Source: Cenococcum geophilum 1.58 (lineage: Eukaryota > Ascomycota > Dothideomycetes > Gloniales > Gloniaceae). Taken from it: a stretch of DNA of 64,000 bases. A program made the position numbers and the translations under genes. The DNA lies in contig KV748184.1 of NCBI GenBank assembly GCA_001692895.1, positions 496,001 to 560,000 on the forward strand, written 5' to 3'. This document shows positions 11,215 through 20,843 of this stretch, one piece after another (within the stretch, counting starts at the first letter, position 1; each line of letters starts with the position of its first letter). The notes under the pieces were generated by a model. The model had not been told where the DNA came from and did not search any database. It was given only the letters and a program-made list of their open reading frames with translations.

Positions 11215-11600
11215 ATTTTAAACGGAATCTTCGCAGATTTGGACTAAATCCGACCTACTACCTATGTCTAACTTCTCGTAAAACAGAGCTACGATATCGC
11301 TATAACGTAGAGGCGATGGAGAAAACACGGAGCTTTTAGCTCGTAGTATTTTAGACGTTAGAGAAGTATATAAGGTATAGCAGTAAGGTAAAATTGCGAT
11401 AAAAATTGCGACAAACTAGACGAAAACCGATCGACGAGTTTTAGATAAAATGCGACCGACTGCCTATATCTAATATTTTATATAATATAGCTACGACGTC
11501 GTTATTTAATGCATTAGATAGGGAAGCTAAAGAGCTCCCACTTCGTAGTATTTTAATAATAACTGGATGTTATAAAAGGGTCGAGATACGGCAGTGAAAA
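11215..11600. repeat. Degenerate two-copy tandem duplication, unit about 190 bp
   Basis: Two consecutive segments (about 11215-11395 and 11410-11600) share a series of blocks in the same order: a CGAC-ACT-CCTAT-TCTAA block, AGCTACGA-TCG-TAT, an AGCT-GCTC block and CGTAGTATTTTA. Differences are mostly transitions toward A/T, consistent with RIP on a tandem duplication. No coding capacity is visible. Confidence 0.45.
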
Positions 11601-11916
11601 AGGTCATTTTTGGTGTATTTTGACGCTCCGATCTGGAGATAAAAAAGTCGCTATATACACCGAACACCCGCCTCTGGATTGGATTGGAGCTCCAGATTTA
11701 CTCCGATCTAGAGCCCCAAGATCGCTTCTGAGCCCGGAACCGGACACTCCCTAAGTTAAAAAAAAATTATGAAGATATTTCCACCCTTAATAGCCAAACT
11801 TTTCCTTAGACCCCTGAACGTCTATAAAGGGTTTAAACTTGTCCCAGTTACATTAGAGAAGTTTCCTTCATTAAACTTTATTTGTATACGATCCGATCAC
11901 ACGTTGTAGATTCCTC

Positions 11917-12690
11917 TCACTCATCCACTCGCGCTAAGTCTCTTCGCTTTACGCCGGTCCTGCAAGCTTCTAGAAGCTCTTTCTCACTATAGAGTGTCAG
12001 TGTCATGTCTTCCAGTTCCTGCAGATCATATGGCTTCTCCGCGAATACATCACGCGCGGATCCCACGTATTCCACCACCTCAACCTTCTCGACCGCCCTG
12101 AACGGCTGGGTGATGCGCGCCACGAAGCCGACCAACGTTTCCTTTCTCGCAGGGTCCATCCTATGATTCAAATGCCAAGGCGAGCTCGCCAACCTGATAT
12201 GCAGACGGAAGTATACGCTTTGGAGCGCCGGCAACCGGGCCGCTAATATGCTTAGGGCCGCCGCGACATGATTCACCGCCGAGTTTTCAGCCTCGGTAAT
12301 CCCGGGTTCGTCAATCTCGAGCCTGCAGTGCAGCTGGATGTGCTTGATATATTTCCTCTCGAGCACGTCGAGCCAGTCGAGGAAGTAGTTTGGAGGGCAG
12401 AGGGTGCCTAGCGGCTTTGGACCAAAGTTTATCAAAACCGCGAAGTTGATGATAAAGTATTCCCCTAGATAACCGTGTGCTTCCTCGTAGAGCTTGCCGC
12501 CTGGGCGGAGGATCGGAGGATAGTCAGGCAGCGGGACAGTGACCACGGTGAGGGGGAGGCCTGGGGGAATCCAGCCCGTCTGCTCCCCCAGTTGGTCGAG
12601 AAGCTCATAGTAAATGAAATTCAGGCGGTTCTCGAGAGGAAGGTTGAATGAGGGAACTTGTGACGGCTGCGCCTGCCCCGTAGGGTTCAT
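11917..12690 (-). CDS. Small fungal F-box/2EXR-like hypothetical protein
   Basis: This single-exon gene of 257 residues has its ATG at 12690. Near the N-terminus (about residues 15-35), FNLPLENRLNFIYYELL fits the Leu-Pro-x-E-x-R-x-x-I-Y signature. That signature opens F-box-like, 2EXR and DUF7730-type proteins, which are very common in Pezizomycotina. The remainder is a mixed alpha/beta region without a recognisable catalytic motif and with a charged C-terminus. If the F-box reading is right it could be a substrate adaptor of an SCF ligase, but most such small proteins are uncharacterised. It lies alone between AT-rich intervals and has an intact frame, which argues for a real gene. Confidence 0.6.
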   Translation of the reverse strand: MNPTGQAQPSQVPSFNLPLENRLNFIYYELLDQLGEQTGWIPPGLPLTVVTVPLPDYPPILRPGGKLYEEAHGYLGEYFIINFAVLINFGPKPLGTLCPPNYFLDWLDVLERKYIKHIQLHCRLEIDEPGITEAENSAVNHVAAALSILAARLPALQSVYFRLHIRLASSPWHLNHRMDPARKETLVGFVARITQPFRAVEKVEVVEYVGSARDVFAEKPYDLQELEDMTLTLYSEKELLEACRTGVKRRDLARVDE

Positions 12691-14021
12691 TTCAAACGGT
12701 GTCGATGTAAGCGATATACATATGAAAGATCCAACTTCCGATGCAGGTCTAAAACTTCAAAACCAGACTTCCAAGTAAAGGGGGTAAGCTCGAGACTCGC
12801 GAGTAACCGCGGGTAACCGCGGGTAATCGCAAGTAATTCCATCTTCTTATAGCAGCCAGTCTGCTCAACGCAAACTCGCGAAAAAGTCGGAACTACCACA
12901 AGAGGAAGTCAAAATGGTTCCAACGTCATAATAGCATTCAGCTATCTTTGCAAAACCTTGGTTTAAAAACGTTGGGCCGAAGAATAAATTTCCCCTAAAT
13001 CTCTAGAAATTTATGACTTAAGATCTGATGTGGTAATGGACCGAAGAGGAAATCTGTTGTTGTACTTTTGACTAGACTGCCAGGCTGTTCTGCCAGGGGT
13101 TCAGACACCATGTCACAACGAGTAACCAACCAGGAAGGATCGGAGCAGCGGGATGGCAGCCGGTGAAGACTTGGCAAGCCATGCAGGTCTACCCGCTTAC
13201 CATTCCGCATTATCTCCGTCATTATTTAAGAATCGACCCACTTTGCAGTTACCAAGGCATGTGATCGACTGCGTAATCAAGAGAAAAGAAAGAAGAAAGG
13301 AAAGGATTATGGATTATTCCGACGTTTAAGCTTGGTCGATTCGCTAATTCGGATTTCATCGCCGATGCCCTTCGCGCTGTCCATCATGCTTCCGCAGAGA
13401 TGAGGTTCCTGTGCAACATCCAAACATTTAAAGCAAAGAAATTGCGTGCTTGCAATATGCCAGTGCACGGATCACCAGATGGGAAGGGATAATCTTTGTT
13501 TACTAAATATAGTCAGTTATCCCTTCGACTGGTGAAATTCGTCCTACGGTTATCGATAAGATCTAACCAATACAATTAATTGGATTAAGGCTCCATGACT
13601 AAATTTGCGTAGTTAGAAGCTATCGATTTTAATATATATATATTTAATCTTTAAAGTTAGGTCACTTAATAAAAAGGCTAATATTTTATCTATAAAATAT
13701 ATAGTGAATAAATCAGCTATATAAAGTCCTTATAGCTTTATAAGGTCTTTTTTAATTATAACTACTTCAACTTTTAAATCAGTAAAATTGAATATTGAGT
13801 TCATAAAGTTTATATTATTAGAAGTATAATTAAAAGATATAGTTAATTGATATATATTAGTTGAATTTATAAAGTAATACGCGTACTTTTGATTCTAGTA
13901 TTTTGGTGTTCTACACACGGTCTAACTTTCATAGGACATCACCAGGGGAATGGATATGGGTTGAAATGTCAATACAGCCTATTCCCTGGTTCAGACAGCC
14001 ACTAGCTTTCGAACGCCTATT
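12691..14021. other. Intergenic, AT-rich core at about 13570-13900
   Basis: No gene is recognised. The 13.6-13.9 kb part is very AT-rich and includes a short palindrome (CCTTATA-GCT-TTATAAGG near 13725-13745). It looks like a small RIP-degraded insertion. Confidence 0.45.
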
Positions 14022-15215
14022 CTAGTATACTGCAGGAAAGACCCCAATACGCCCACCATCAGAAATCTGCACGCTACCGTTAATATACGCACCACCTTTC
14101 CCAACCAAAAACAAAATGATTCCAGCAATGTCTTGTGCGCTGCCCTTTCGCCCGGTAGGTATCTCATCTGGCCCGTACTCATCCTTCACACCCGTGGTCA
14201 TCGCCGAGTGAAATACTGTGCTCAAATTTAGGCCTCCAATCCCCAGAACCAGGAAGAAAGACGACCAAGAAAAAGTTGAACTCACGTCCCGGCACAATCA
14301 CATTACTCCTAACCCCCCACTCCGCCAACATGGTCGCCAGCATCTTCCCTAGATGCGCCGCCGCCGCCTTACTGCCATTATACGCCAACCCGGCCGTCGC
14401 CCTGCGCATATAGCTGCTGACGCTCGCGACGGTGATGATCTGCGCCAAGCGCTCATCGTCCGCGTCGACGGCCTCAACGCCGCCCTCACCGAACCCCTCC
14501 CGCCGCCGCTGCCGCGCGTGGCCATGCGCGGCCACCCTGCCACCCTCCCACCCGCGGCGGCGGTTCGCGGCGTCCAGCAGCGGCAGGAAGGCGGCGGAGA
14601 CGCCAACGACGGACGACGCGTTCGTGGCCATCGTGGCCGCCCACCCGTCCTAGTCCTTCAGCAGCACGCCCTGCAGCTCGGTGACGGTCTGCGCGTCGTT
14701 GAAGTCAGTGTGCACGGGCCCGATCATGCCCGCGTTGTTGATCAGCGCGTCGAAGCCTTTCTCGCGCTCGATCTGCGCGGCCGCGGCGGAGATGGAGGAT
14801 GGGGAGGTCACATCGCATTCGATTGGGACGAGGACGCGGAAGCCTGAGCCTGGTGCGTCGGAGGAGGAGGGGCCGGTGCTGGGGGGGGTGGGGGGACGTC
14901 TCGAGGGTCTGGATGCCTTCGGCGAGGATGGAGCGGCGGCGGCCCAGGAGATAGATACTGTGGGCACCTGTCTGCCTGAGCGCGGCGGCCATGGCGAGGC
15001 CAATCCCTGGGGTGGTGCTGTCAGTCTTCCATTGCGGAACGTAGAGGAGACAGAGGATGGGAGTGAGGTGCTGGGGTGCTGGGGTAATTCTGGGACGGGG
15101 TCACACCACTGCCTCCGCCTGCAATGACCACGACCAGGCCTTTGGCGGAGAAGAGATTCGCGGGGTCAATTGGCGCTTGTACATCCAGATTTTGGTTTGT
15201 AGTGTTGGTGGGCAA
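14022..15215 (-). pseudogene. Short-chain dehydrogenase/reductase (SDR), multiply disrupted
   Basis: A classical SDR can be followed over three exons: 15215..15107, 15006..14286 and 14215..14022. Splicing creates the cofactor motif (AGGGSG joined to GIGLAM) and later the segment VPG joined to LFHSAMTTG. NNAG, a serine-rich ITVASVSSY strand and the catalytic Tyr-x-x-x-Lys (YNGSK) are all present. Three defects are visible. The first codon of the best frame is TTG directly after an in-frame TAG, so no ATG precedes the Rossmann motif. The reading frame changes inside a run of G/C near 14880-14900. An in-frame TAG lies at 14652-14650 where Trp would fit (TGG to TAG). The homopolymer shift could be a sequencing error, but the TAG could not easily be. 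The substrate is unknown. Confidence 0.75.
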
Positions 15216-15746
15216 CTAATAATTATTTTCTCTGGGGCAGAATGAAAAATGTGTGGTTACTTTCAGCGTTATCGGCGTTTGAACTCCCGAACCGTGTGTT
15301 AAATTCGGGCCGATCGCCCTTTTGCTAGCTAGTCTTGCTAGACTTGGAATTGCACATTCATTGTCTCATAGATTGTTGTTCTGTTTATGGCTGTTAGTAT
15401 ATGGTCAATAATCGCAGTATTACTAGAAAATATGAATCAGAGCCAGAGCGATTGTCCAACAAGCGTTCAATTCCTACCGAGAGAACCTACATAGAGACGG
15501 TGCTTCTATGCTCGTTATCTTTCATTGATCCTGCAAGATTCCTGTACGGCAACCGTGCTTAACTCCAGAGAAGTGCAGAAATAGGGGGAAATATGCCCTG
15601 ACAAAGACAGAAAGGGAGAAAAGGATAAACACAAAGGAACTGAGTATACCGCTCATGATACCTCACGCTTAATTCCGCTGGATTTGTTGAATGCTCATCT
15701 GTCAATTCATCGCTCGTTTCTCATTTCTCATCAATTACTATGTCAA
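15216..15746. other. Intergenic between SDR remnant and Tex1
   Basis: No gene is seen. It is the promoter side of the SDR remnant and the 3' side of the Tex1 gene. Confidence 0.5.
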
Positions 15747-16824
15747 TCAAATAGAGCTAACGCCTCCGATAATCTTTAGACCCTGGGAGTCTGCAGAGTA
15801 AGCTAGAACGTATCGGCTGGGGTGCCACTGGAGATATGGCGCTGGGTGTGTTGTTTCGACCTGATAGACGTATTCACCGGTCTCTGTATGCGCAATCGAC
15901 AGACCTGTCCCCTCGTCTGACCCACCAACAACATAACTACCGTCAAAGGAGAAATCGACGCTACGAACTGGACCGGTCATCTCCATCAGAGTGCGAACGC
16001 AAATCCAATCGTGTGTATCCCATAACGAAACTAGGGCGTCGCCACCACCGATTGCAAGGTGGGACCCACTCGGTGACATGGATAGTGTATAGCAAGACGA
16101 GGTATGTGCGTTAAGAGTGTGAAGGAGATCAAACGAGGGGTAACTCAGGATCTTTACACAACCTTCTCCTGTGGTGACGAAAAGATGCTTGCCGGCCCAA
16201 CCAAAAATAGTTTGGTTGGTCTGAACATTTTGCCGGTGAGTGGATATCGGTGAGAGGGTGTCTCGCGAGATTGGAATTAACGTGTCATCCTATACACAGT
16301 CAAAACAGGTCAGCCAGGTGAAACTGGGAGCTAAGGTACATCCATATAACTTCATATATTTATTTGTGAAGTAGAAATAGAGGAGAAGTAGTTCATACTT
16401 TTTTGCCCACGATGATTTCCTTCCCATCCGGCTTCCAAGCTAGGGTGAATGCTTCTCCACCGACCTTCACCTCTCCAATACTAGCCTTCGTACGGACATC
16501 CCAAAATCGCACAGTCCCATCTGTTCCACAGCTAGCAAGCTCGGATTCGCTGACAGGGCTGAATGCGACACGTTCTACTCCACCCTGGTGACCACGCAGT
16601 TCGGTGGAGTTCTTCACATTAGTCTTCTCCGGATTCCAAATCCGCAACGTCCGGTCAGCAGCGCCGGTAGCAATCAGAGTGCCCGTGGAGTTCCAGCACA
16701 GGGTTTTGACATTGTGGGCGGCCGAGCTGCGTGGACTGTCGGTGTACGTAGAAGTTTTGAGCTTCGAGAAGGTTGACGCGAACGCAGATTTGGGCAAGGA
16801 GCGCGCGCGTGTTGGCGGCGCCAT
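15747..16824 (-). CDS. tex1: THO complex subunit Tex1/THOC3 (WD40 protein)
   Basis: My model has two exons, 16824..16399 and 16289..15747, giving 322 residues. The ATG at 16824 has a good context (GAAATGG) and is preferred to the longer open frame upstream. WD40 blades are visible: HNVKTLCWNSTGTLIATGA with RTLRIW, then HQGGVERVAFSP with TVRFWDVR. After the intron the sequence continues as KDD, the usual joint in this family, followed by further blades and an ending like GLKIIGG. Tex1/THOC3 belongs to the THO core of TREX, which couples nuclear transcription to mRNP assembly and export and limits R-loops. Length and blade order suit ascomycete Tex1. It is transcribed divergently from imp1. Confidence 0.82.
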
Positions 16825-17286
16825 TTCAAGGTGACTGAAAGGATTGTGCAAATAGTCTAAGTCAAGAGCATTGGATCTAGTAGTCAAAGAAGCTCAAGGT
16901 TAGGAGTGGAAGTGTGCGACGAGTCTGAACAAAGATGGAAGTCTTTAGATGTCACAAGAGTCAGTCGGCAAGTTCCACTAGCAGATGAATGCAGGGCACC
17001 CATGTGGGGTGATCGCAACATTTACGAGTTGCTCACCCATCACATCTGCAAGATACTTCGCGTTCCATTCTTTGGCGGCAGCCCAGCTACTGGCACCTTT
17101 GCGGATAACGAACGGAAGATTTCTTGCGATATAGCGCATAACTTGGGTGGACTAGGCTCTTCTCTCAGCTTATCGCTTAACTCCTCTCCAAACCTTACTA
17201 CTACCGTAACACGAGCACCCATCCTAATGCCAATCGCCCCCATACACGTTTAACATGCACTCTAATAGCAGTTGTATGCGCCCACC
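16825..17286. promoter_or_regulatory. Shared divergent promoter region of tex1 and imp1
   Basis: The two start codons point away from each other across 462 bp with no intervening gene, so both promoters must lie here. I did not identify a specific TATA box or factor site that I would defend. Confidence 0.5.
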
Positions 17287-17968
17287 ATGAACCGCCTTAC
17301 CCGTTTCTTCCGCTCTGGCCTTCCTAACTTCCTTTACACTTATACAACTCTCCCCTCCGGCCAACGCCACCGCACTTATTTCGGCCTTATAGTACTCTAC
17401 GCCAATACCACGCTTCTAGTGCACGTCTTCCTAACCTATATGTACACTATTAAGCCTACCTATGGCATTAGTATGGTGCCGACCATTAACCCGGTTGGGA
17501 ATTGGATCCTTATTTCGAAACGGCATAGACGAGGGCGGCGCATTAGCGTAGGCGACCTGGTTTGCTTTAAGCATCCTCTGTTGGAAGGCGAGGGTGCAGT
17601 AAAGAGGGTGGTGGGCATGCCAGGTGATTTTGTGCTGTCTGGAACGCCAGGGGTAGGGGATAAGAGGATGGTGCAGGTAGGTAATAATCTTCTAAGCATT
17701 ATAAGCCGGTTAAAGTGCTATTAATTTACAGAACCGTATCTTAATATAGCTAATAAATGTGGAATTATAGGTTCCGGAAGGCCACTGCTGGGTTACGGGA
17801 GACAATCAGATGCATTCGAGGGATTCGCGTTATTTTGGCCCTTTGCCACTAGCTCTAATTAGGGGCAAGGTCATTGCGCATGTACTACCTTTGTTGAAAA
17901 TGGGATGGATAAATAATGGACTGCAGGAGCCGTGGGATCCGGATTCTGAGGACTTTTCGGAGGAGTAG
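17287..17968 (+). CDS. imp1: Mitochondrial inner membrane peptidase subunit Imp1
   Basis: My model is join(17287..17676, 17771..17968), 195 residues, with a 94-nt intron. The start ATG at 17287 (CACCATGA) is preferred to the one at 17272. The protein is a type I signal-peptidase (S26) family member. It has an N-terminal hydrophobic anchor (about residues 31-55), GISMVPTI with the nucleophile Ser62, and GAVKRVVGMPGDFV with the general-base Lys106. After the intron it continues with the conserved GHCWVTGDN and a Ser-Arg-Asp-Ser-Arg box. The KRVVGMPGD and GDN context fits Imp1 better than Imp2. It acts in the inner membrane, facing the intermembrane space, and removes sorting signals from imported and mitochondrially made proteins together with Imp2. 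The reading frame is intact. Confidence 0.9.
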
Positions 17969-18557
17969 AGTTGGATGGTTGTTTTATGAGAATACTACTG
18001 ACACAGGAAAAACAGGCCCTTTACTCGTACTCTTTCAGATAGTTGATGTAAGATCCAAAGGCGCCGTTCGCCAAAGGTTTTTATTCCTTTGTAGAAATTA
18101 AGAAATACCTTCACGTATTTCCCACCCCCCCTTTCGTAAACAACATATGAATTACTTACACGTTTCATTTTACTCTTACTCTGATTTCTAAAAATTTAAT
18201 CCGCAGAGATATTTTAATCATTAAAATGCCAAACTCTTTAAAAAGAACATGACCTGCGCAGATGAGCATCTTTTAAGCCTGCACAATATAAGTAGAGTGG
18301 CTACGTTTCTTTGGATTTATTTTATCAGAGTTAAGTAACAATTTATTTCCCATACGTTTTTTGAATTCCACTTACTTTTGCAGCTCAATTTTTCTCTTCC
18401 TCGCCTCGTACTCTTCTGGTACTCAGCTCCGTCAACTGTCTCCCCATCACGCTTCAAGCATAATGTGAAATATGCAGAAGAGTATGCCATCGCTAACGCC
18501 TACTGACGCACCCTCATTTAACGTGTTACGCGCAACCGTTTAATTTAATCCTCACTC
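17969..18557. other. Intergenic
   Basis: This is the 3' side of imp1 followed by AT-rich sequence. No gene or clear repeat was seen. Confidence 0.5.
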
Positions 18558-19277
18558 GCCGAGTCGGAATCGGAATCGGAATCGGAATCAGTACATACGT
18601 ACTGGTGGAACAGACCATGCCCCGATTACATCCCTCTTCGCGAGCTCATCATCAAATTTGCCAGATAGGCCACTATCGGTCGTGAAGTCTTCGGCCAGGT
18701 CCATCCACTCCTGACCCTCCTGCTCCATCTGCTACGCAGTCGGCTCGGCGTCACCACCTTTCTCAGCAATGCTCTTCGCGCCATCGCTGGCAGTCTGGTT
18801 CTGGCTTGCGCGATCACCCTTAATTATGGCGTTATAGACCCCAACCAGGGTCAACCAACCCGTTCTGTCCTGCCCCAGCTCCATTCGTTGCTTCTCCAGC
18901 TCCGCCCGTTCTTGCTCCAGTCCCTCCTTAGTATACGTATCAAACAAAGCGTCGCTGTCGTCGTTCTCACTGCCACTATCAGTGTCGCTCTCGGAATCCT
19001 GCTTCACTAGCTCTGCAGTCGGCTTGGCGTCCGCATCTTTCTTGGCAATGCTCTTCGCGCCATCACCCGCAGTCTAGTTCTGGCTCTCGCGCTTGCCCTT
19101 TCGGATCGCCTGGAAGACCGCAACATCCGTCTCCCAATTCTTCTCCTCCTGCTCCAGCTCCCTCGCCCACTGCTGCAGCCTCTCCACGGTAAGCAGCTCA
19201 GACTCCAAGTCAGAGTCAGAATCAGTCTCGGAATCCTCGGAATTCTCGGCCGCAACCGGCGCAGTCTCGTTCCTCAC
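18558..19277 (-). pseudogene. Acidic/charged tandem-repeat protein remnant with two nonsense codons
   Basis: Read through two TAG codons, one minus-strand frame contains two related units of about 90 residues. Each has an Asp/Ser/Glu-rich acidic patch, a charged helix (LEQERAELEKQRMELG in one unit), an aromatic segment, and then SQNxTA-DGAKSIA-K--DA-PTA. The first TAG (19076-19074) replaces the Gln present at the same place in the other unit (SQNQTA). The second TAG (18734-18732) is followed by QMEQEGQEW. Both are CAG-to-TAG changes in CpA context. The frame also lacks an ATG. The interval begins with a GGAATC microsatellite (18558-18590), which in another frame would encode an Asp-Ser run. 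I do not recognise the family. Confidence 0.45.
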
Positions 19278-19844
19278 GCGGGTAGGTTACGCTGATGCGG
19301 TACTCTGTACAGCGCTCTGCTCGAGCTCGGTGGGCTGGTTCGCGACTGGCGCGATCTCGGATGCAGGAAGATCGCGGCCCAGATGCCGGCGGGGATGTCG
19401 GAACCTATCCCTGTTACGTACTCGGGGCCAAGGCTTTCCAAATCCTTTACGGGCGCCGCACGCTTGAGTGGTGCGTGCCCGACTGAGGCCGTGACCGGGT
19501 GCTGAGTAGCGGGATGCTGAGCAGCGGGACGTTGAACAGTGGATTGTCGAGCAGTGGGGTATTGAGTAGCGGAGTGTCGAGTTGGAACGTGCAAATTTCT
19601 GATAACAGATAGATCCAGGGGCTGCGCGGCGACCAAGTTCATATTGACCCCGTCCTTGAGATCGTAAAGCGCCAGGGGCTCGCGGGCTTCGGGCCCTTGG
19701 ACTTTGTGTTCGTGGACTTCGTGCTCTTGGACTTCGTGCTGGTAGGCTTCGCGCTGGTCGTCTTCGCGCTTGTATGGCTCACGCTCGTGGGCTTCGCGGT
19801 CGCGAACATCGCGCACTTGTCCAGCGCGACTGACCCCGCAGAAT
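19274..19844 (-). other. Low-complexity open frame, no start codon
   Basis: A minus-strand frame (19816..19274) is rich in His, Gln, Glu and Arg. It includes a Gln/Pro/Thr stretch encoded by the 15-bp minisatellite at 19501-19590 and the segment LYDLKDGVNMNLVAAQPLDL. It has no ATG and shares no frame with its neighbours. It could be an exon of a repeat-rich gene continuing from 20528, but I cannot find convincing splice sites. Confidence 0.25.
19501..19590. repeat. 15-bp minisatellite, six units
   Basis: Six consecutive 15-bp units match GCTGAGTAGCGGGAT with a few substitutions each. The unit length is a multiple of three, so it preserves frame in the overlapping open reading frame. Confidence 0.85.
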
Positions 19845-20528
19845 TCAAGTTGTTCTCAGGAAAACCCAACGACACCCCAGGAAGCAACACAAAATCCTCA
19901 GGAAATATGCCCTGGCGCTTCCCCAGCTCCCCGGCTGCCCAGCAGCGTCCGAGTCCTGGTGGGAGGCCTTGTCCTCAGCCTTGTCCTCAGCCTTGTCCTC
20001 AGTCTTGTCCTCGGTCTTGTTCTCAGCCTTAGCCTCAGCCTTGGCCTGAGCATACGCAGCACCGGCAAGAGGCAGACTGACAATAGGCAAGAAAGGGCTC
20101 AGGGTAATTGCCGCAATTTCCCCGCCTTCAACACGGCAAATGACGGCAGCTTCCCTATCCTTTTCGCTGCCCAAGCGCTTTACCAGCGTCGTCGGCACCG
20201 GCTCCACCGGCACGATGTCGGAACCGCTGAGGATGTACGCGGTCGGGAGCGCGTCCATGTATGTCGAGATGGAGGCGGCGGCCGCGACCGCCGGCAGCGA
20301 TGTCAGATTGAACGCCACCTGCGTTCTGTGGTAGCTCCCGCGGAAGTGCCCGCCCAGGATGGCGACACTGCCGTTCCCCAGCTGCTTCAGGGGACGGGTG
20401 ATGGTCATGAGCGTGTAGAGGGGCGCGGCGGCGCGGCTCTCGAGCTCGGCGGCGGCCGTGGTGGCGACGTATTCGGTGCTGTAAGTTGAGGTTGTCGTGC
20501 TGCGCAGTGGTCCCAACGATGTATTCAT
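19845..20528 (-). CDS. Hypothetical protein with TEDK/AEDK repeats
   Basis: This is an ATG-initiated frame of 227 codons. The N-terminal half is Thr/Ser/Ala-rich. The middle (about residues 45-155) is moderately hydrophobic, with segments such as SVAILGGHFRG and IVPVEPVPTTLV. Residues 160-190 form a charged Ala-Glu-Asp-Lys repeat encoded by a 12-bp tandem array. The end (FLRILCCFLGC) looks non-native, so the true 3' end may be spliced elsewhere. The opposite-strand frame of 239 codons is a shadow. The family was not recognised. The signal-peptide-like frame at 20843 lies just upstream and could be a first exon. Confidence 0.35.
   Translation of the reverse strand: MNTSLGPLRSTTTSTYSTEYVATTAAAELESRAAAPLYTLMTITRPLKQLGNGSVAILGGHFRGSYHRTQVAFNLTSLPAVAAAASISTYMDALPTAYILSGSDIVPVEPVPTTLVKRLGSEKDREAAVICRVEGGEIAAITLSPFLPIVSLPLAGAAYAQAKAEAKAENKTEDKTEDKAEDKAEDKASHQDSDAAGQPGSWGSARAYFLRILCCFLGCRWVFLRTT
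19968..20051. repeat. 12-bp tandem repeat, seven units
   Basis: Seven units of CCTTGTCCTCAG with point variants lie in tandem. On the minus strand they encode Glu-Asp-Lys-Ala/Thr repeats in the hypothetical protein listed above. Confidence 0.85.
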
Positions 20529-20684
20529 AAGCTTTTTGGTAAATATTCACTCATAAGAATGCCAAGACTCTTTATTACAAGGGCATTTTTTTATCTATTC
20601 CCCAGTGCCTTAAAAGAACTACTATTGGAGTTTATAAGAGACACCTATAGGCGTGGTTGTGTTATTATACTTTTTTATTACGTC

Positions 20685-20843
20685 TTAGCATATCGTTGAG
20701 TATTCATAAGCTAACGATATTGTCATTGGGACCACCGTGCTACGCTGCACTTCGGTCGCCATGGTGGTTCTGTTGAGCGCAGCGGCGGAGGTCACGGAAG
20801 CCATGCCGTTAAGGGCGGCCAGGGAGGTGATGGAGGTCTTCAT
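20685..20843 (-). CDS. Short frame with signal-peptide-like N-terminus
   Basis: This 52-codon frame starts with Met-Lys, then a hydrophobic/Ala-Ser-rich stretch ending near residue 22 (TSAAALN), which looks like a secretory signal. It stops after 52 residues. It may be a small secreted protein or the first exon of the gene continuing at 20528 on the same strand. I found no decisive splice pair. Confidence 0.28.
   Translation of the reverse strand: MKTSITSLAALNGMASVTSAAALNRTTMATEVQRSTVVPMTISLAYEYSTIC

Larger units (their letters stand above)
9534..11916. other. Gene-poor stretch with hairpins and a decayed tandem repeat
   Basis: No credible complete gene was found. A minus-strand frame (10207..9974) faintly resembles the end of a protein kinase domain (CPWG and then REPELRP) but has no supporting motifs. 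Small inverted repeats occur at 10218-10245 (TAACGG/CCGTTA) and 10255-10280 (ACTCC/GGAGT). The larger hairpin and the tandem duplication are listed separately. Confidence 0.45.

Noticed and set aside
14353-14847. 164-codon plus-strand frame
   Set aside because: It is antisense to the SDR remnant in GC-rich DNA, with Arg/Ala/Gly-rich shadow composition and no motif.
19770-20489. 239-codon plus-strand frame
   Set aside because: It is antisense to the 227-codon minus frame. It lacks a proper ATG at its listed start and is composed of repeats read backwards.
20480-20760. Possible inverted repeat joining the 20843 signal-like frame and the 20528 gene (TTGGGACCAC in both)
   Set aside because: The shared core is about 10 bp, and flanking bases do not extend the match enough to support a real repeat.
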